DNA from: Teichococcus vastitatis
GTDB lineage: Bacteria; Pseudomonadota; Alphaproteobacteria; Acetobacterales; Acetobacteraceae
DNA: 64,000 nucleotides
Direction of reading: 5' to 3'
Assembly (NCBI RefSeq): GCF_003604215.1
Contig: NZ_QXGS01000009.1
Location: 79,786 to 143,785 of the forward strand
The position numbers and the translations under genes are program-made. Under the pieces are notes generated by a model that saw only the letters and a program-made list of their open reading frames with translations, did not search any database and was not told the DNA's origin. This document shows positions 26,544 through 36,634 of the stretch, one piece after another. Numbering within the stretch: the first letter of the stretch is position 1; each line of letters opens with the position of its first letter.

Positions 26544-26584
26544 ATTGGATGCATCCAATTCTATCTTCACTTGGATGCATCCAA
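26544..26584. promoter_or_regulatory. Pair of perfect palindromes between DUF2786 and parA: candidate operator or centromere
   Basis: ATTGGATGCATCCAAT (26544-26559) is a perfect 16-bp palindrome, and TTGGATGCATCCAA (26571-26584) repeats its inner 14 bp. Their centres are 26 bp apart, about 2.5 turns. They lie in the divergent promoter region, 15 bp before the DUF2786 start and 81 bp before parA. A DNA-binding ParA/ParB pair commonly binds such sites for autoregulation or partition; which protein binds here is not known. Confidence 0.55.
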
Positions 26585-26665
26585 TCGAGGTTGACGAACT
26601 GGGAACTTCTGCGCGAAGGAACCAGAAGCGTGGAAAATTGTCATTCGATCCCCGGCAGGAGCAGC

Positions 26666-27859
26666 ATGAGCACACATCGCCTTTTTCGCCATGTGGCCGA
26701 TGTGCTGCAAGCGGCACAACGCACCGCCATCGAGGTCGAGAACGCTCCGGATAAGCGCAAGAGGCTGCGGCAATTTTCGGTCCAAGAAGCTGCCACCCTG
26801 ATGAACCTTTCGCCGCGCCAGTTGCGCCAGGTTGCCGGGCTGGCGGGCACCGGCACGGGCATTGCACCAAGGGCCCGCATCAGCTTTGAGGAAGTGCTTG
26901 CCGCGCGCGAGGCGGCGGCCCGGATGCTGAAACGGCCTGAAGCCTGGCCGCGCCGGCAGGGTGGTGAGGGCTTGGCTTCCATCGTCTTCACTAATTTCAA
27001 AGGCGGCTCGGCCAAGACCACGAGCAGCGTCCACTTCGCGCAATACCTCGCGCTGGCCGGATACCGGGTCCTGTTCATCGATCTCGACAGCCAGGGCAGC
27101 GCCACGGCGCAGTTCGGACTCGACCCGGTGCATGAGATCGGCACCGAGGATTGCTTCACGGCTTGGCTCCAACGGCCGCAAGACGGGTCCAGGGATGTGG
27201 CGGGCCGGTTGTGCCAGAAGACCTACTGGCCCGGCATTGATCTGGTTCCCGCCGGACCGAGCCTGGCGGATGCTGAGGAAATCCTAGCCCGCCGCGCGGA
27301 AGGCGGTCGGGCAGAGACCACGCTGTACTTCGATGAACTCTCCGCACTGCAAGCCCAATTGCAGCATTGCTATGACGTCGTGGTGGTCGATACCCGGCCC
27401 GACGTGAACATGTTGATGACCACCGCCCTGCACGCCGCGACGGGCGTGGTGATCCCGACCCGGGCCACCATGACCGATCTGGCGTCCACCGGAGCCTTCT
27501 TCTCGCATCTGGCGGGATACACCGCGGATTTCGAGGCGGCCTTCGGACAGAGCATCGGGTTCGGCTTCAGCCGCATCCTGTTGACCGATTTCGATCCGGC
27601 CGACCGAAGCCAGGAGGCGCTCGCGGCGCTGCTGCGCGAGCGCTTCGGCGATATGGTGCTGCCCGGAGCCTTCCTGCATTCCCGGATCGTGGGCACCGCC
27701 GGCTTCGGCAAGGAAACACTTTATGAATATGAGCCGAGCACTGACCGCGCCGCTTACAACCGGGTGCTGGCCAGCGTGAACGCGGTTAACCGGGCGCTGG
27801 AGGAGCAGATGCGGATGGCCTGGGGACGGATTGCGGCGTCCGGGGACAGCCGGCCATGA
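26666..27859 (+). CDS. parA: ParA-family partition ATPase with N-terminal HTH
   Basis: A 397-residue type Ia-like ParA. An N-terminal extension with a MerR-like helix-turn-helix (FSVQEAATLMNLSPRQLRQVAGL, about residues 37-60) precedes the ATPase. The deviant Walker A motif is KGGSAKTT (residues 112-119), followed by LFIDLDSQGSAT and VVVVDTRPD (Walker B region). It would move or position plasmid copies with ParB and probably represses its own operon through the HTH. CAGGAG upstream supports the ATG at 26666; the open frame extends to 26267 without meaning. It overlaps parB by ATGA. Confidence 0.92.
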   Translation: MSTHRLFRHVADVLQAAQRTAIEVENAPDKRKRLRQFSVQEAATLMNLSPRQLRQVAGLAGTGTGIAPRARISFEEVLAAREAAARMLKRPEAWPRRQGGEGLASIVFTNFKGGSAKTTSSVHFAQYLALAGYRVLFIDLDSQGSATAQFGLDPVHEIGTEDCFTAWLQRPQDGSRDVAGRLCQKTYWPGIDLVPAGPSLADAEEILARRAEGGRAETTLYFDELSALQAQLQHCYDVVVVDTRPDVNMLMTTALHAATGVVIPTRATMTDLASTGAFFSHLAGYTADFEAAFGQSIGFGFSRILLTDFDPADRSQEALAALLRERFGDMVLPGAFLHSRIVGTAGFGKETLYEYEPSTDRAAYNRVLASVNAVNRALEEQMRMAWGRIAASGDSRP

Positions 27860-28929
27860 CCCGCCGTAACTCCCGCTTTGGCGCCCTGGCCGAGGCGGTC
27901 CGCAGCAGCACCGCGCAACTGCCCGAGGCCGCGGCGCAGGAGGCCACGCCACACCGCCCCAGCATGGCCCTGGGTCTGGCTTCGGAAGGATTGAAGGAGC
28001 GGATCGCGCGGCTCGAGGCTGAACTCGCGCAGGCAGGATCGACCAACACGGCGCTGCAATCGGAATTGTCTCGGATCCGCGGCGTTGCCGGTGCGGCGGG
28101 CGACACAGTCGAGGAATTCTTGTTTCTGGAACCGGCCTTGGTAATCGACACTCTGCCGCGGGACCGCCTGCCGGCCGCCTTCGAGGGCCCGGAGTTCACC
28201 GCCTTGCTGGATGATATCCGGGCGAATGGCCAGAACGACGCCATCACCGTGCGGCAGCATGGCGACCGCTACGAGATCGCCGCGGGGCGCAGGCGCCTGG
28301 AAGCCTGTCGGCGCCTTGGTCTTCCGGTGCTGGCGCGCCGACGTGAGTTGGACGAAGCGGCGATGCTGCGCGTGCAGTTTTCAGAAAATGAGCGCCGTGA
28401 GGATATCTCGGCCCTGGAACGGGCGCGTTGGTTTGCCGAGGTGCGGAGCCGAATGACGCTGCAGGGCCGAGATCTGGCGGCGCAGTTCGGCCTCGACCCG
28501 TCCACCTTCAGCCTCTATCTGCGTCTGGCACGGTTTCCGCCCGAGATCACCGACCGGCTGCGCTCTCCGCGCAAGCTGGCGATGCTGCGGGCGCGTCGCG
28601 TGATGGAGGCCGTGGAGGCCGATCCGGAAGCGCTGCCGCGCATCCTGAATGCGCTGGATGCTCAGCGCGAGGCCCTCGGCGCTGATCAGGGCAAGCTCGA
28701 TCCGGAGGAGCAGATCGCCGTGCTGATGCGCGCGGCCGAGGGGAGGGGCCCTGCGCCTGCCGGGCAGGCGGCGCGGCCGGAGCGGCGCCACATTGTTCAT
28801 CAGGGACAGCGCATCGGCACGCTGACGCGGAACGGGGGACAATGGGTGTTCCGTTTCGCCACCACGTTGTCTGACAGTACAGTGCAGCGCTTGGCGGATC
28901 AGTTGCCGACCCTGCTGTTAAAGGAATGA
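27856..28929 (+). CDS. parB: ParB-family partition protein
   Basis: A 357-residue protein. After an N-terminal coiled-coil stretch (about residues 45-75), the ParB/Srx domain shows GQNDAITVR, IAAGRRRLEACRRLG and the ENERRED form of the CTPase box (residues 177-183). The HTH follows (GRDLAAQFGLDPSTFSLYLRLA). It would bind centromere sites and stimulate ParA. It starts at the ATGA overlap with parA, and the next gene on its right, repA, is convergent. Confidence 0.92.
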   Translation: MTRRNSRFGALAEAVRSSTAQLPEAAAQEATPHRPSMALGLASEGLKERIARLEAELAQAGSTNTALQSELSRIRGVAGAAGDTVEEFLFLEPALVIDTLPRDRLPAAFEGPEFTALLDDIRANGQNDAITVRQHGDRYEIAAGRRRLEACRRLGLPVLARRRELDEAAMLRVQFSENERREDISALERARWFAEVRSRMTLQGRDLAAQFGLDPSTFSLYLRLARFPPEITDRLRSPRKLAMLRARRVMEAVEADPEALPRILNALDAQREALGADQGKLDPEEQIAVLMRAAEGRGPAPAGQAARPERRHIVHQGQRIGTLTRNGGQWVFRFATTLSDSTVQRLADQLPTLLLKE

Positions 28930-28970
28930 GCCGGTGAAGTGCGAACCTTGGAAGCCGCTCCGCCGGCCCC

Positions 28971-30011
28971 TCAGCTGTTGATCGGCGGCGGGGAGGGTTC
29001 CAGCAGCAGCCCGCGATCGGTGACCCGCACCCGGGCGTTCTTGTAGGCCGACAAGGCGAGGTGCAGGGGCGCCTCGAACTGCGTTTTGAAGTTCTTCAGC
29101 GCGCCGACCCTTGATCCGAACTGCCGCCACAGCCTGTCCCAGCCAATCGGCGTTTCCTTGGGCAAGGAGTGGAGCCGGTAGGCGAGCCACAGATAGATGT
29201 CGATGGCCAAGGGGGAGGTGGTCAGGTCGCGCACCGCGGCGCGGTCCACCAGCACGGGATGCCGCCGTAACTCATTGAAGAAGGCTTCCGAGAGCATCAC
29301 CCGCTCTACCAGCCGCGCGGTGCGCTTGGAGCGCGGGTCGCGCTCGCCCACATAGCTGAAGGCGTCGACCAGCCTCTGGTTAACGATCACGCCCTTCTTG
29401 TCGTTTCCGAAGCTGAAATCCACGGTGCAGGTGGCGAGCCGTTCCAGCTGGTCGGCCACTTTGCCGTTGCTGGGACCGCCGCGATTGATGCCGAGGCGGG
29501 CCACCACCGCGCTGGCGGAACGACCCATGTGGATCTCTCGGCTGCCGCGCTCCAGCGCCTCGGTCTGCCAGTCGATCATCAGCAGGCGGGCATAGCTGCC
29601 GAACGGCGTGCCGATATATTCCTGGCTGTTGTCGTCGCACAGGCGGACGCCGGGGCGCACGAGCAGTCGCGCGTAATCGGTCTCGATCAGCCAGTTCTGG
29701 TCCTTCGGCTGGTCGCGGTGCGGCAGGCCAGCGAGGCACCAGGCGGAATAGCTGTAGCCGATCTCGCTGTTACCCTCGAACTCGCGCACAATGGCCGAGG
29801 ACGCCGTGTCCGCGATCTGGCGGCCCATGCGCCCGGCCAGAACCTTGGGCAGGCTCGGCGCCCTGCCGTCGAGCACGGCCATCTGGGCTGCCTGCACGGC
29901 ACCTCTCGCGCCGCGGGCTTCCACCACCTCATGGACCGTGGCTGCCGGCGGAAAAAGATCGCCCTGTTCCTGAGCCTCGTGGGTGACGGATTTCGCGTTC
30001 GCCTCGACCAT
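28971..30011 (-). CDS. repA: Replication initiator RepA (RPA family)
   Basis: A 346-residue initiator of the plasmid RepA (RPA) family found on alphaproteobacterial megaplasmids. Recognisable segments include IGYSYSAWCLAGLPHR, NSQEYIGTPFGSYARLLMIDWQ and DIYLWLAYRLH. It would bind the iterons and open the origin. The frame stays open to 30086, but those extra codons are the two inverted iterons read through, so I place the start at the ATG at 30011 (MVEANAK), leaving the inverted iterons in the promoter or leader for autoregulation. It converges with parB across about 40 bp that hold one weak iteron-like sequence (28940-28955). Confidence 0.88.
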   Translation of the reverse strand: MVEANAKSVTHEAQEQGDLFPPAATVHEVVEARGARGAVQAAQMAVLDGRAPSLPKVLAGRMGRQIADTASSAIVREFEGNSEIGYSYSAWCLAGLPHRDQPKDQNWLIETDYARLLVRPGVRLCDDNSQEYIGTPFGSYARLLMIDWQTEALERGSREIHMGRSASAVVARLGINRGGPSNGKVADQLERLATCTVDFSFGNDKKGVIVNQRLVDAFSYVGERDPRSKRTARLVERVMLSEAFFNELRRHPVLVDRAAVRDLTTSPLAIDIYLWLAYRLHSLPKETPIGWDRLWRQFGSRVGALKNFKTQFEAPLHLALSAYKNARVRVTDRGLLLEPSPPPINS

Positions 30012-30047
30012 GCGGCGCACCCTGCACGGCGTCGGCTGCTCCGTCGA

Positions 30048-30353
30048 TGCGAACCTTGCCAGCCCTGCTGTGAACCTTGCCATCACTCCGCAATGCTTCA
30101 GGTTGAAGGAAGGATTGTATTGTAGAGGGCTGGCAAGGTTCCCGTGGACAACTGCGTATCTTGCTGGAAATGAACAATCTTTCGGCGAAGGGTGTTGCTG
30201 CCAGGGTTCACACCTTGGGGCCTGATCTCCATCGAACTATGGCTGGCAAGGGTCACATCCGCTCCGTGACGCCGCCGGAATGGGGCTGGCAAGGTTCACG
30301 AATCGGCCGGTCCCCGATTGCTGCCCAGCGGATACTGGCTGGCAAGGTTCACA
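30048..30353. repeat. Iteron array: probable replication origin (oriV)
   Basis: Consensus GCTGGCAAGGTTCACA. Direct copies start at 30129 (ends CCCG), 30197 (two mismatches), 30242 (one mismatch), 30285 (one mismatch) and 30338 (perfect), spaced 68, 45, 43 and 53 bp. Inverted copies lie at 30048-30063 and 30069-30084, each 15/16, immediately upstream of repA. Inverted sites near an initiator gene commonly mediate its repression, and direct ones bind the initiator for replication. The region between repA and the antitoxin gene carries no gene, and its lower-GC stretch (30100-30180) may be the unwinding element. Confidence 0.85.
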
Positions 30354-30373
30354 GGTGGCGTTAAGGCTTTCGG

Positions 30374-30401
30374 TTGTGTCCGACCTGGGCTGCGGTATAG
30401 A
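30374..30401 (+). promoter_or_regulatory. Candidate promoter of the toxin-antitoxin operon
   Basis: TTGTGT (30374-30379), 16-bp spacer, TATAGA (30396-30401), then AAAAG. The -35 is weak. It lies 30 bp upstream of the antitoxin ATG, whose ribosome site is GGAG. Confidence 0.35.
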
Positions 30402-30430
30402 AAAGTATCACCTTTGACCGGAGCACCGAT

Positions 30431-30700
30431 ATGTCGGGCAGCTTGGCCTTGAAGCTGGACGAGGACACCCGGCGCCGGCTCCAGGCGCTTGGCGAGAAGC
30501 GCGATCGTTCACCGCACTGGCTGATGAAGCGAGCCGTAATGGAGTTCCTGGAGCGCGAGGAAGCACTGGAACAGGAACAACAGGAGGATCTCGCCCGGTG
30601 GGAACGCTTCTGCCTGACCGGGGAAGCGCTGCCACAGGCAAGCGTTGCGGAGTGGCTGGACGGCTTCGGGCAGGCGGCCACGCCGTTTTCGCGCCGCTAG
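30431..30700 (+). CDS. Ribbon-helix-helix antitoxin (CopG/ParD type)
   Basis: An 89-residue protein starting with a ribbon-helix-helix: SLALKLDEDTRRRLQALGEKRDRSPHWLMKRAVMEFL. The acidic, coil-forming C-terminal half (EREEALEQEQQEDLARWE) would wrap the toxin. It would neutralise the ParE-like toxin encoded 9 bp downstream and repress the shared promoter. GGAG precedes the ATG. The position next to the iterons fits plasmid stabilisation by post-segregational killing. Confidence 0.85.
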   Translation: MSGSLALKLDEDTRRRLQALGEKRDRSPHWLMKRAVMEFLEREEALEQEQQEDLARWERFCLTGEALPQASVAEWLDGFGQAATPFSRR

Positions 30701-30709
30701 CGCTCCGGC

Positions 30710-31030
30710 ATGGCCAGCCTGTTCTGGCTGCCCGAAGCGGTCGCCGATCTGGAGCGGTTGTTGCTGTTCCTGCACGGGCACAATCCCGAAGCAGCGGGGC
30801 GCGCCGCCCGGGCGATCGCCCGCGGCGCCGATCGGCTGGCCGTCAATGCCGCGCTGGGCCGTCCCCTGGCCGATGGCACGGAGCGCCGCGAATTGCTGGT
30901 GCCCTTCGCCAGCGGCGCCTATGTCCTGCGCTACCGCCGCGATGGAGGCCGGGACGCCGTGGTCGTGATCCGCGTGTGGCACAGCCGCGAGGAACGACGC
31001 CCGGATCAGCGGCGCAATGACCAATTGTGA
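30710..31030 (+). CDS. RelE/ParE-family toxin
   Basis: A 106-residue protein of the ParE/RelE fold: FWLPEAVADLERLLLFL (N-terminal helices), RRELLVPFASGAYVLRYR (beta strands) and VVVIRVWHSREERRP (C-terminal strand with basic residues), which is the family pattern. ParE members poison gyrase and RelE members cut mRNA; the sequence alone does not decide. It follows its antitoxin with a 9-bp gap. Confidence 0.85.
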   Translation: MASLFWLPEAVADLERLLLFLHGHNPEAAGRAARAIARGADRLAVNAALGRPLADGTERRELLVPFASGAYVLRYRRDGGRDAVVVIRVWHSREERRPDQRRNDQL

Positions 31031-31348
31031 CCGGCTGCTTACGGTTTTTCATGCCGCAGGCCATCTTCTGTGATGCAAAACGACCCCGCCTTCTGGCATA
31101 TGGCGTCCCTTCCCGACCGGGAGTGACGCTTTGGCAAAGCTGGCATGACACAAAGGATGGTGGCTCAGGGGTGTTTCCGGTCGTTTGACATTCCTAAATA
31201 ACGCGTTGCCACGCGAGGTGGCACCCAATCCCGCTGCGCATCCCAGCCCGCGCGTCATTCCAGACGCGGCGGGCCGGTCTGTGTCGAAGGCGGAGCGGGC
31301 CAGGGTTCCGGGACCGACCTGGTCCCCCAGAAGACGAAAGAAGCACGG
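31031..31348. other. Leader region upstream of the RpoD paralogue
   Basis: This 318-bp gap has no credible gene. A TTGACA lies at 31185-31190, but I find no good -10 at the usual spacing, so the promoter may use another sigma factor. Two hairpins lie in the probable leader: TGCCAC-GCGAG-GTGGCA (31207-31223) and GGGACC-GACCT-GGTCCC (31310-31326), the latter close to the start codon and able to affect translation. Confidence 0.4.
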
Positions 31349-33190
<1,842 letters not shown>

Positions 33191-33196
33191 CCGGCT

Positions 33197-33222
33197 CCGG
33201 GGCGGCGGCATCGCCGCCCCGG
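33197..33222. terminator. Hairpin between convergent rpoD and the hydratase gene
   Basis: An 11-bp perfect GC stem (CCGGGGCGGCG and its complement) with a GCAT loop, 7 bp after the rpoD stop. There is no T-run. It sits between convergent genes and could stop transcription from both sides. Confidence 0.5.
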
Positions 33223-33229
33223 CAGTGCC

Positions 33230-33994
33230 TCACAGCACCGCCGTCTCGACCACGCCGACACCAGCGAACTCGGCCCGCACGCGGGTGCCGGGCGGCACGA
33301 ACAGCATGCCGGTGGTGCTGCCGGTGGTGATCACCATGCCGGCCTTCAGCCCGCCAAAGGCACGGGCTCTCGTGTTCGCCAGCCACTGGATCAGCCGGAT
33401 CGGCTCGCCCGCCGAGTTGCCGCCGACGTGCTGCACGGTCACCGTGCCGTTGAAGCTCAGCGTCACCGGCAGGGTCGGCGGCTCGATGTGGCGCCACTCC
33501 GACAGGGCCGGGCCGATCACCAAGGCTCCGTGGCTACCCTGGTCCGCCGCATGGCTCAGCTTATCCGGCCCCATGGCCTTGAAGCGGCTGTCCACCAGCT
33601 CGATGGTCGGGTGCAGCGCGTCGATGGCGTCCAGCACCTCGTCGCGGGAATATGGAGCGTCGCGCGGCGGCAGGTTGGCGCGCAGGCGGTAGCCGATCTC
33701 GGCCTCGATGCCGGTCAGGTTGAAGGCGTCGGCCCGGAACGGGGTGGCGTCCCAACGCAAGGTGTCGGCATGCAGCGGTGCACCGCTGGGCTCCGCCTGC
33801 GGCGTGGCGGCACCCACCTTCCACCCGGCCACCGGCCCAAGTTCCGACGCCACCAGGGCCTGGATGGCGTAGACCTCGTCCAGGGTCTGCGGCCGCGCAC
33901 CCTCAGGCAGGGCATCGAGCCATTGCCGCTCGCGGCGGGCTCGCAGCAGCGCATGGGCGGCAGCGGCGATATCGGTGGCCATGAAACGGTTCAT
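33230..33994 (-). CDS. 2-keto-4-pentenoate hydratase / fumarylacetoacetate hydrolase family protein
   Basis: A 254-residue MhpD/TodJ-like protein. It has the GWKVGAATP segment, the metal-binding GIEAEIGYRL (two Glu), the PTIELVDSRF segment (third ligand Glu) and a C-terminal GMVITTGSTTGMLFVPPG. These enzymes hydrate 2-hydroxypentadienoates or decarboxylate related keto acids in aromatic meta-cleavage pathways. No other meta-cleavage gene adjoins it. An ATG at 33982 is an alternative start. Confidence 0.85.
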   Translation of the reverse strand: MNRFMATDIAAAAHALLRARRERQWLDALPEGARPQTLDEVYAIQALVASELGPVAGWKVGAATPQAEPSGAPLHADTLRWDATPFRADAFNLTGIEAEIGYRLRANLPPRDAPYSRDEVLDAIDALHPTIELVDSRFKAMGPDKLSHAADQGSHGALVIGPALSEWRHIEPPTLPVTLSFNGTVTVQHVGGNSAGEPIRLIQWLANTRARAFGGLKAGMVITTGSTTGMLFVPPGTRVRAEFAGVGVVETAVL

Positions 33995-34085
33995 CCCTGT
34001 AGTGATCGCAGCATCGTGCCGCTGCCGGTGGCCGTCGTCGAGGCGCCGTCTGGCTGGTTGTTCGCCGGGATGGTAACCACAAGCC

Positions 34086-34637
34086 GTGTTTCGCAGGAGC
34101 CACCCGCTGAATCCGGCCGCCGCTGTTTCCGCTTCCGCCGAAGCCTACCTGGTGCTGCAACTGGGCGCCCGCCGCTGCGCCCTGTCGTGCGCCGCCGTGC
34201 GGGAGATCCTGCCGCTGCCCCGGCTGTGGCGCCCGCCGGGCCTGCCTCGGCCCCTGGCCGGGTTCCTCAATCTCAGCGGCGAGGCGGTGCCGGTGCTGGA
34301 TCTCGCCCGGCTGTTCGGCCTGTCCGCCGAGACGGCGGACGCGGAGGCCGCGTTGTACCGGCATGTGATCCTTGCCAGCCCGGGGCCACAAGGCGCGCTG
34401 CCGGGCCTGCTGGTGGACCGTGTGCTGGATCTGGTGCGTGTGCCGCCGGCCGGGCTTCGCCCGCTAGCCGGCGATGCCTCGCTGAATGGCTGCGCCGTGG
34501 CTGAGCTGCCGCTGGCCGACGGCTTCGCGCATCTTCTCGCCCCGGAACGGATCCTGCTGGCGCAGGAACAGGCGCGGCTGGCGACGCTGCGCGAGGCGGC
34601 GCAGACGCGGCTGCAGGAATGGGGCGAGCCGAGCTGA
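34086..34637 (+). CDS. cheW: CheW-like coupling protein, first copy
   Basis: A 183-residue CheW domain: YLVLQLGARRCALSCAAVREI, the GLPRPLAGFLNLSGEAVPVLDLARLFGL core and RHVILAS...GLLVDRVLDLV. It would link the MCP to the CheA kinase. It heads the chemosensory operon and overlaps cheR (TGATG). The best ribosome site (AGGAG, 34094-34098) points to a CTG codon at 34107; otherwise a GTG at 34086 is used. The position is that of WspB in Wsp-type operons. Confidence 0.88.
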   Translation: MFRRSHPLNPAAAVSASAEAYLVLQLGARRCALSCAAVREILPLPRLWRPPGLPRPLAGFLNLSGEAVPVLDLARLFGLSAETADAEAALYRHVILASPGPQGALPGLLVDRVLDLVRVPPAGLRPLAGDASLNGCAVAELPLADGFAHLLAPERILLAQEQARLATLREAAQTRLQEWGEPS

Positions 34638-36079
34638 TGCCAACGCCGCGCCGCCAGCCCGCCGCGCCGGAGCTGGCGTCGGATGCGGATTTCCCGGCCC
34701 TGAAGCAGCTTGTTATCCAGCAGACCGGTCATTTCTACTACAGCGACAAGGATCAGCTGTTGTGGGAAAGGCTGCTGCGGCGGTTCCGGCAGACCGGGTC
34801 GGCGAACAGCGCGGCCTATCTGCGGCGGCTCCAGGATCCGCAGGCCGGCGACGACGAATGGGCGGCCCTGGCCGCCGAGATCACCATCGGCGAGACCTTC
34901 TTCTTCCGCTACGCCGAGCAATTCGCCGCCCTGCGGCAGACCATCCTGCCGGACCTGCTGCGGCAGAACTGCGGACAGCGCAGCCTGCGCCTGTGGAGCG
35001 CAGGCTGCGCCAATGGCGCGGAACCCTATTCCCTGGCCATCCTGCTGCGCCAACTGCTGGGCGATGCGGTGCCGGAATGGCGGCTGAGCGTGCTCGGCAC
35101 CGATCTGAACGAGGACGCCCTGCGCCAAGCCCGGCTCGGCCTGTCCAGCCGGTGGTCGCTGCGCGGCCAGCCGGTTGAGCAGCTGGAACAGGATTTCGAG
35201 CCCGCCGACCAGGGGCGCCGCTGGCTGCTGCGGCCGCAGCACCGCGCCCTGGTGCAGTTCCGCCGCCATAACCTGCTGAGCCTGCTCGACAACAGCGCGC
35301 CGCTGGAACTGAATGAGTTCGACCTGATCCTGTGCCGCAACGTCCTCATCTATTTCCATCCCGACACGGTACAGGCGCTGGTGCGGGCCATGGCCGCGCG
35401 GCTGCGGCCGGGTGGCTGGCTGTTGCTCGGCCATGCCGAGCCCAACCCATCCTTCGCGCACTTCCTTCAGGTCGTGGAACTGCCCGGCACCGTGGCGTAT
35501 CGCCGCGCCCCGCTGCCCGACGTGACGTCACCGCCCGGCCCGCCGGCCGCGACAGCGACGGAAGCCCTGCCCGCCCTCACGCCCGCGCCGCCGGGGCCTC
35601 CGCCGCGGCGGCCCGCGCCGGCCCTGCTGCCGGTGCCGCCATCGGATGCAGCGTCAACGCTTCCCGCCTTGGCAGGCACGATGGCGGTGCAGGCGCGTGC
35701 CGCGGCCGATCGTGGCGATCTCGACACCGCAGCGCGGGCCTGCCGCGCCGCCCTGGACGCGGCGCCGACCGTCGCGGCGCTGCACCAGCTGGACGGGCTG
35801 GTGGCTCGGGCACAGGGCCGGGTGGATGATGCGGAGGCGGCGTTTCGCCGCGCCATCTACCTGAAGCGGGACTTCGCCATGGCCCATTACCAGCTGGGTC
35901 TGTTGTTGCTAGACGAAGGCCGGCGTGCCGAAGGGCGGCGCGCCCTGGCCGCCGCCGCGCGCCTGGTGACCGCATGGCCCGGCGGAACGCTTCTGGAAGA
36001 AGGGGATGGGATGACCGCGCGGCAATTGCACGCCGGGGTGCGGCTGCAGCTCGACGCGCTGGGGGATCGGGTGGGCTGA
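34637..36079 (+). CDS. cheR: CheR methyltransferase with C-terminal TPR
   Basis: A 480-residue protein. The N-terminal helical domain and the SAM-binding domain (GCANGAEPYSLAI, then DLILCRNVLIYF) make an MCP glutamate methyltransferase. A Pro/Ala-rich linker (about residues 300-345) leads to a tetratricopeptide region with KRDFAMAHYQLGLLLLDEG. This CheR-TPR fusion is typical of WspC. It would methylate the MCP encoded two genes downstream, opposed by CheB. The start is at the TGATG overlap with cheW, and the end overlaps the second cheW the same way. Confidence 0.9.
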   Translation: MPTPRRQPAAPELASDADFPALKQLVIQQTGHFYYSDKDQLLWERLLRRFRQTGSANSAAYLRRLQDPQAGDDEWAALAAEITIGETFFFRYAEQFAALRQTILPDLLRQNCGQRSLRLWSAGCANGAEPYSLAILLRQLLGDAVPEWRLSVLGTDLNEDALRQARLGLSSRWSLRGQPVEQLEQDFEPADQGRRWLLRPQHRALVQFRRHNLLSLLDNSAPLELNEFDLILCRNVLIYFHPDTVQALVRAMAARLRPGGWLLLGHAEPNPSFAHFLQVVELPGTVAYRRAPLPDVTSPPGPPAATATEALPALTPAPPGPPPRRPAPALLPVPPSDAASTLPALAGTMAVQARAAADRGDLDTAARACRAALDAAPTVAALHQLDGLVARAQGRVDDAEAAFRRAIYLKRDFAMAHYQLGLLLLDEGRRAEGRRALAAAARLVTAWPGGTLLEEGDGMTARQLHAGVRLQLDALGDRVG

Positions 36080-36630
36080 TGCCGGACCGCGCTTCGCCCT
36101 ACCATGTTCCTCCGGCCCGTGCCCGGCGCATCCTGGACCAGCGCACGGCGATGCTGGCGGCGCGCCGCGGCACCGCGCCCGAGCAAGCCTTGCTGCCGAC
36201 GCTGATCTGTCGCCTGGACGAGGAATTCTGCGGCGTGCCGCTGCCCGGCGTCGCCCGGGTAGTGCCGGACGCCCCCTGCGCCGCACTGCCCGGCGCGCCG
36301 GCAGCGTTGCTCGGGCTGGTGGGCCTGCGCGGCCAGAGCTTCCTGCTGCTCGACCTAGCGCTGGCGCTGGGCCGGGCACGCCCGGTGCGGCCCGGCGGGC
36401 ACTTGGTGGTGCTGCGCCACGCCGCGGCGCGCCTCGTACTGCGCGTCGATCGGGCCGAGGGCGTGAGGGCCCTGCAGCCCTTGCCGCCCGCGTCCGGTTC
36501 CCTGTCCGGCGCGATCTCCGGCCATGCCCTGCTGCCAGCCGGGCCGGCCTCGTCATCGCTGGTCGGGCTGATCGACATGGACCGTCTGCTGCAACCCTTT
36601 CTTCCCGTTGCCCACACCGCCGGAGCCTGA
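36079..36630 (+). CDS. cheW: CheW-like coupling protein, second copy
   Basis: A 183-residue CheW protein with a basic N-terminal extension of about 50 residues before the domain (LICRLDEEFCGVPLPGVARVV, LLGLVGLRGQSFLLLDLALALG). It corresponds to WspD in a Wsp-type layout. It starts at a TGATG overlap with cheR; the open frame further upstream is a shadow. Two CheW proteins flanking CheR suggest a coupling array with different partners. Confidence 0.85.
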   Translation: MPDRASPYHVPPARARRILDQRTAMLAARRGTAPEQALLPTLICRLDEEFCGVPLPGVARVVPDAPCAALPGAPAALLGLVGLRGQSFLLLDLALALGRARPVRPGGHLVVLRHAAARLVLRVDRAEGVRALQPLPPASGSLSGAISGHALLPAGPASSSLVGLIDMDRLLQPFLPVAHTAGA

Positions 36631-36634
36631 TGCC

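Noticed and set aside
28940-28955. Iteron-like TGCGAACCTTGGAAGC between parB and repA.
   Set aside because: 13/16 match only; noted as weak and not counted as an iteron.
31185-31190. TTGACA upstream of the sigma gene as a sigma-70 promoter.
   Set aside because: No acceptable -10 at 15-19 bp. The same holds for TTGACA at 7990.
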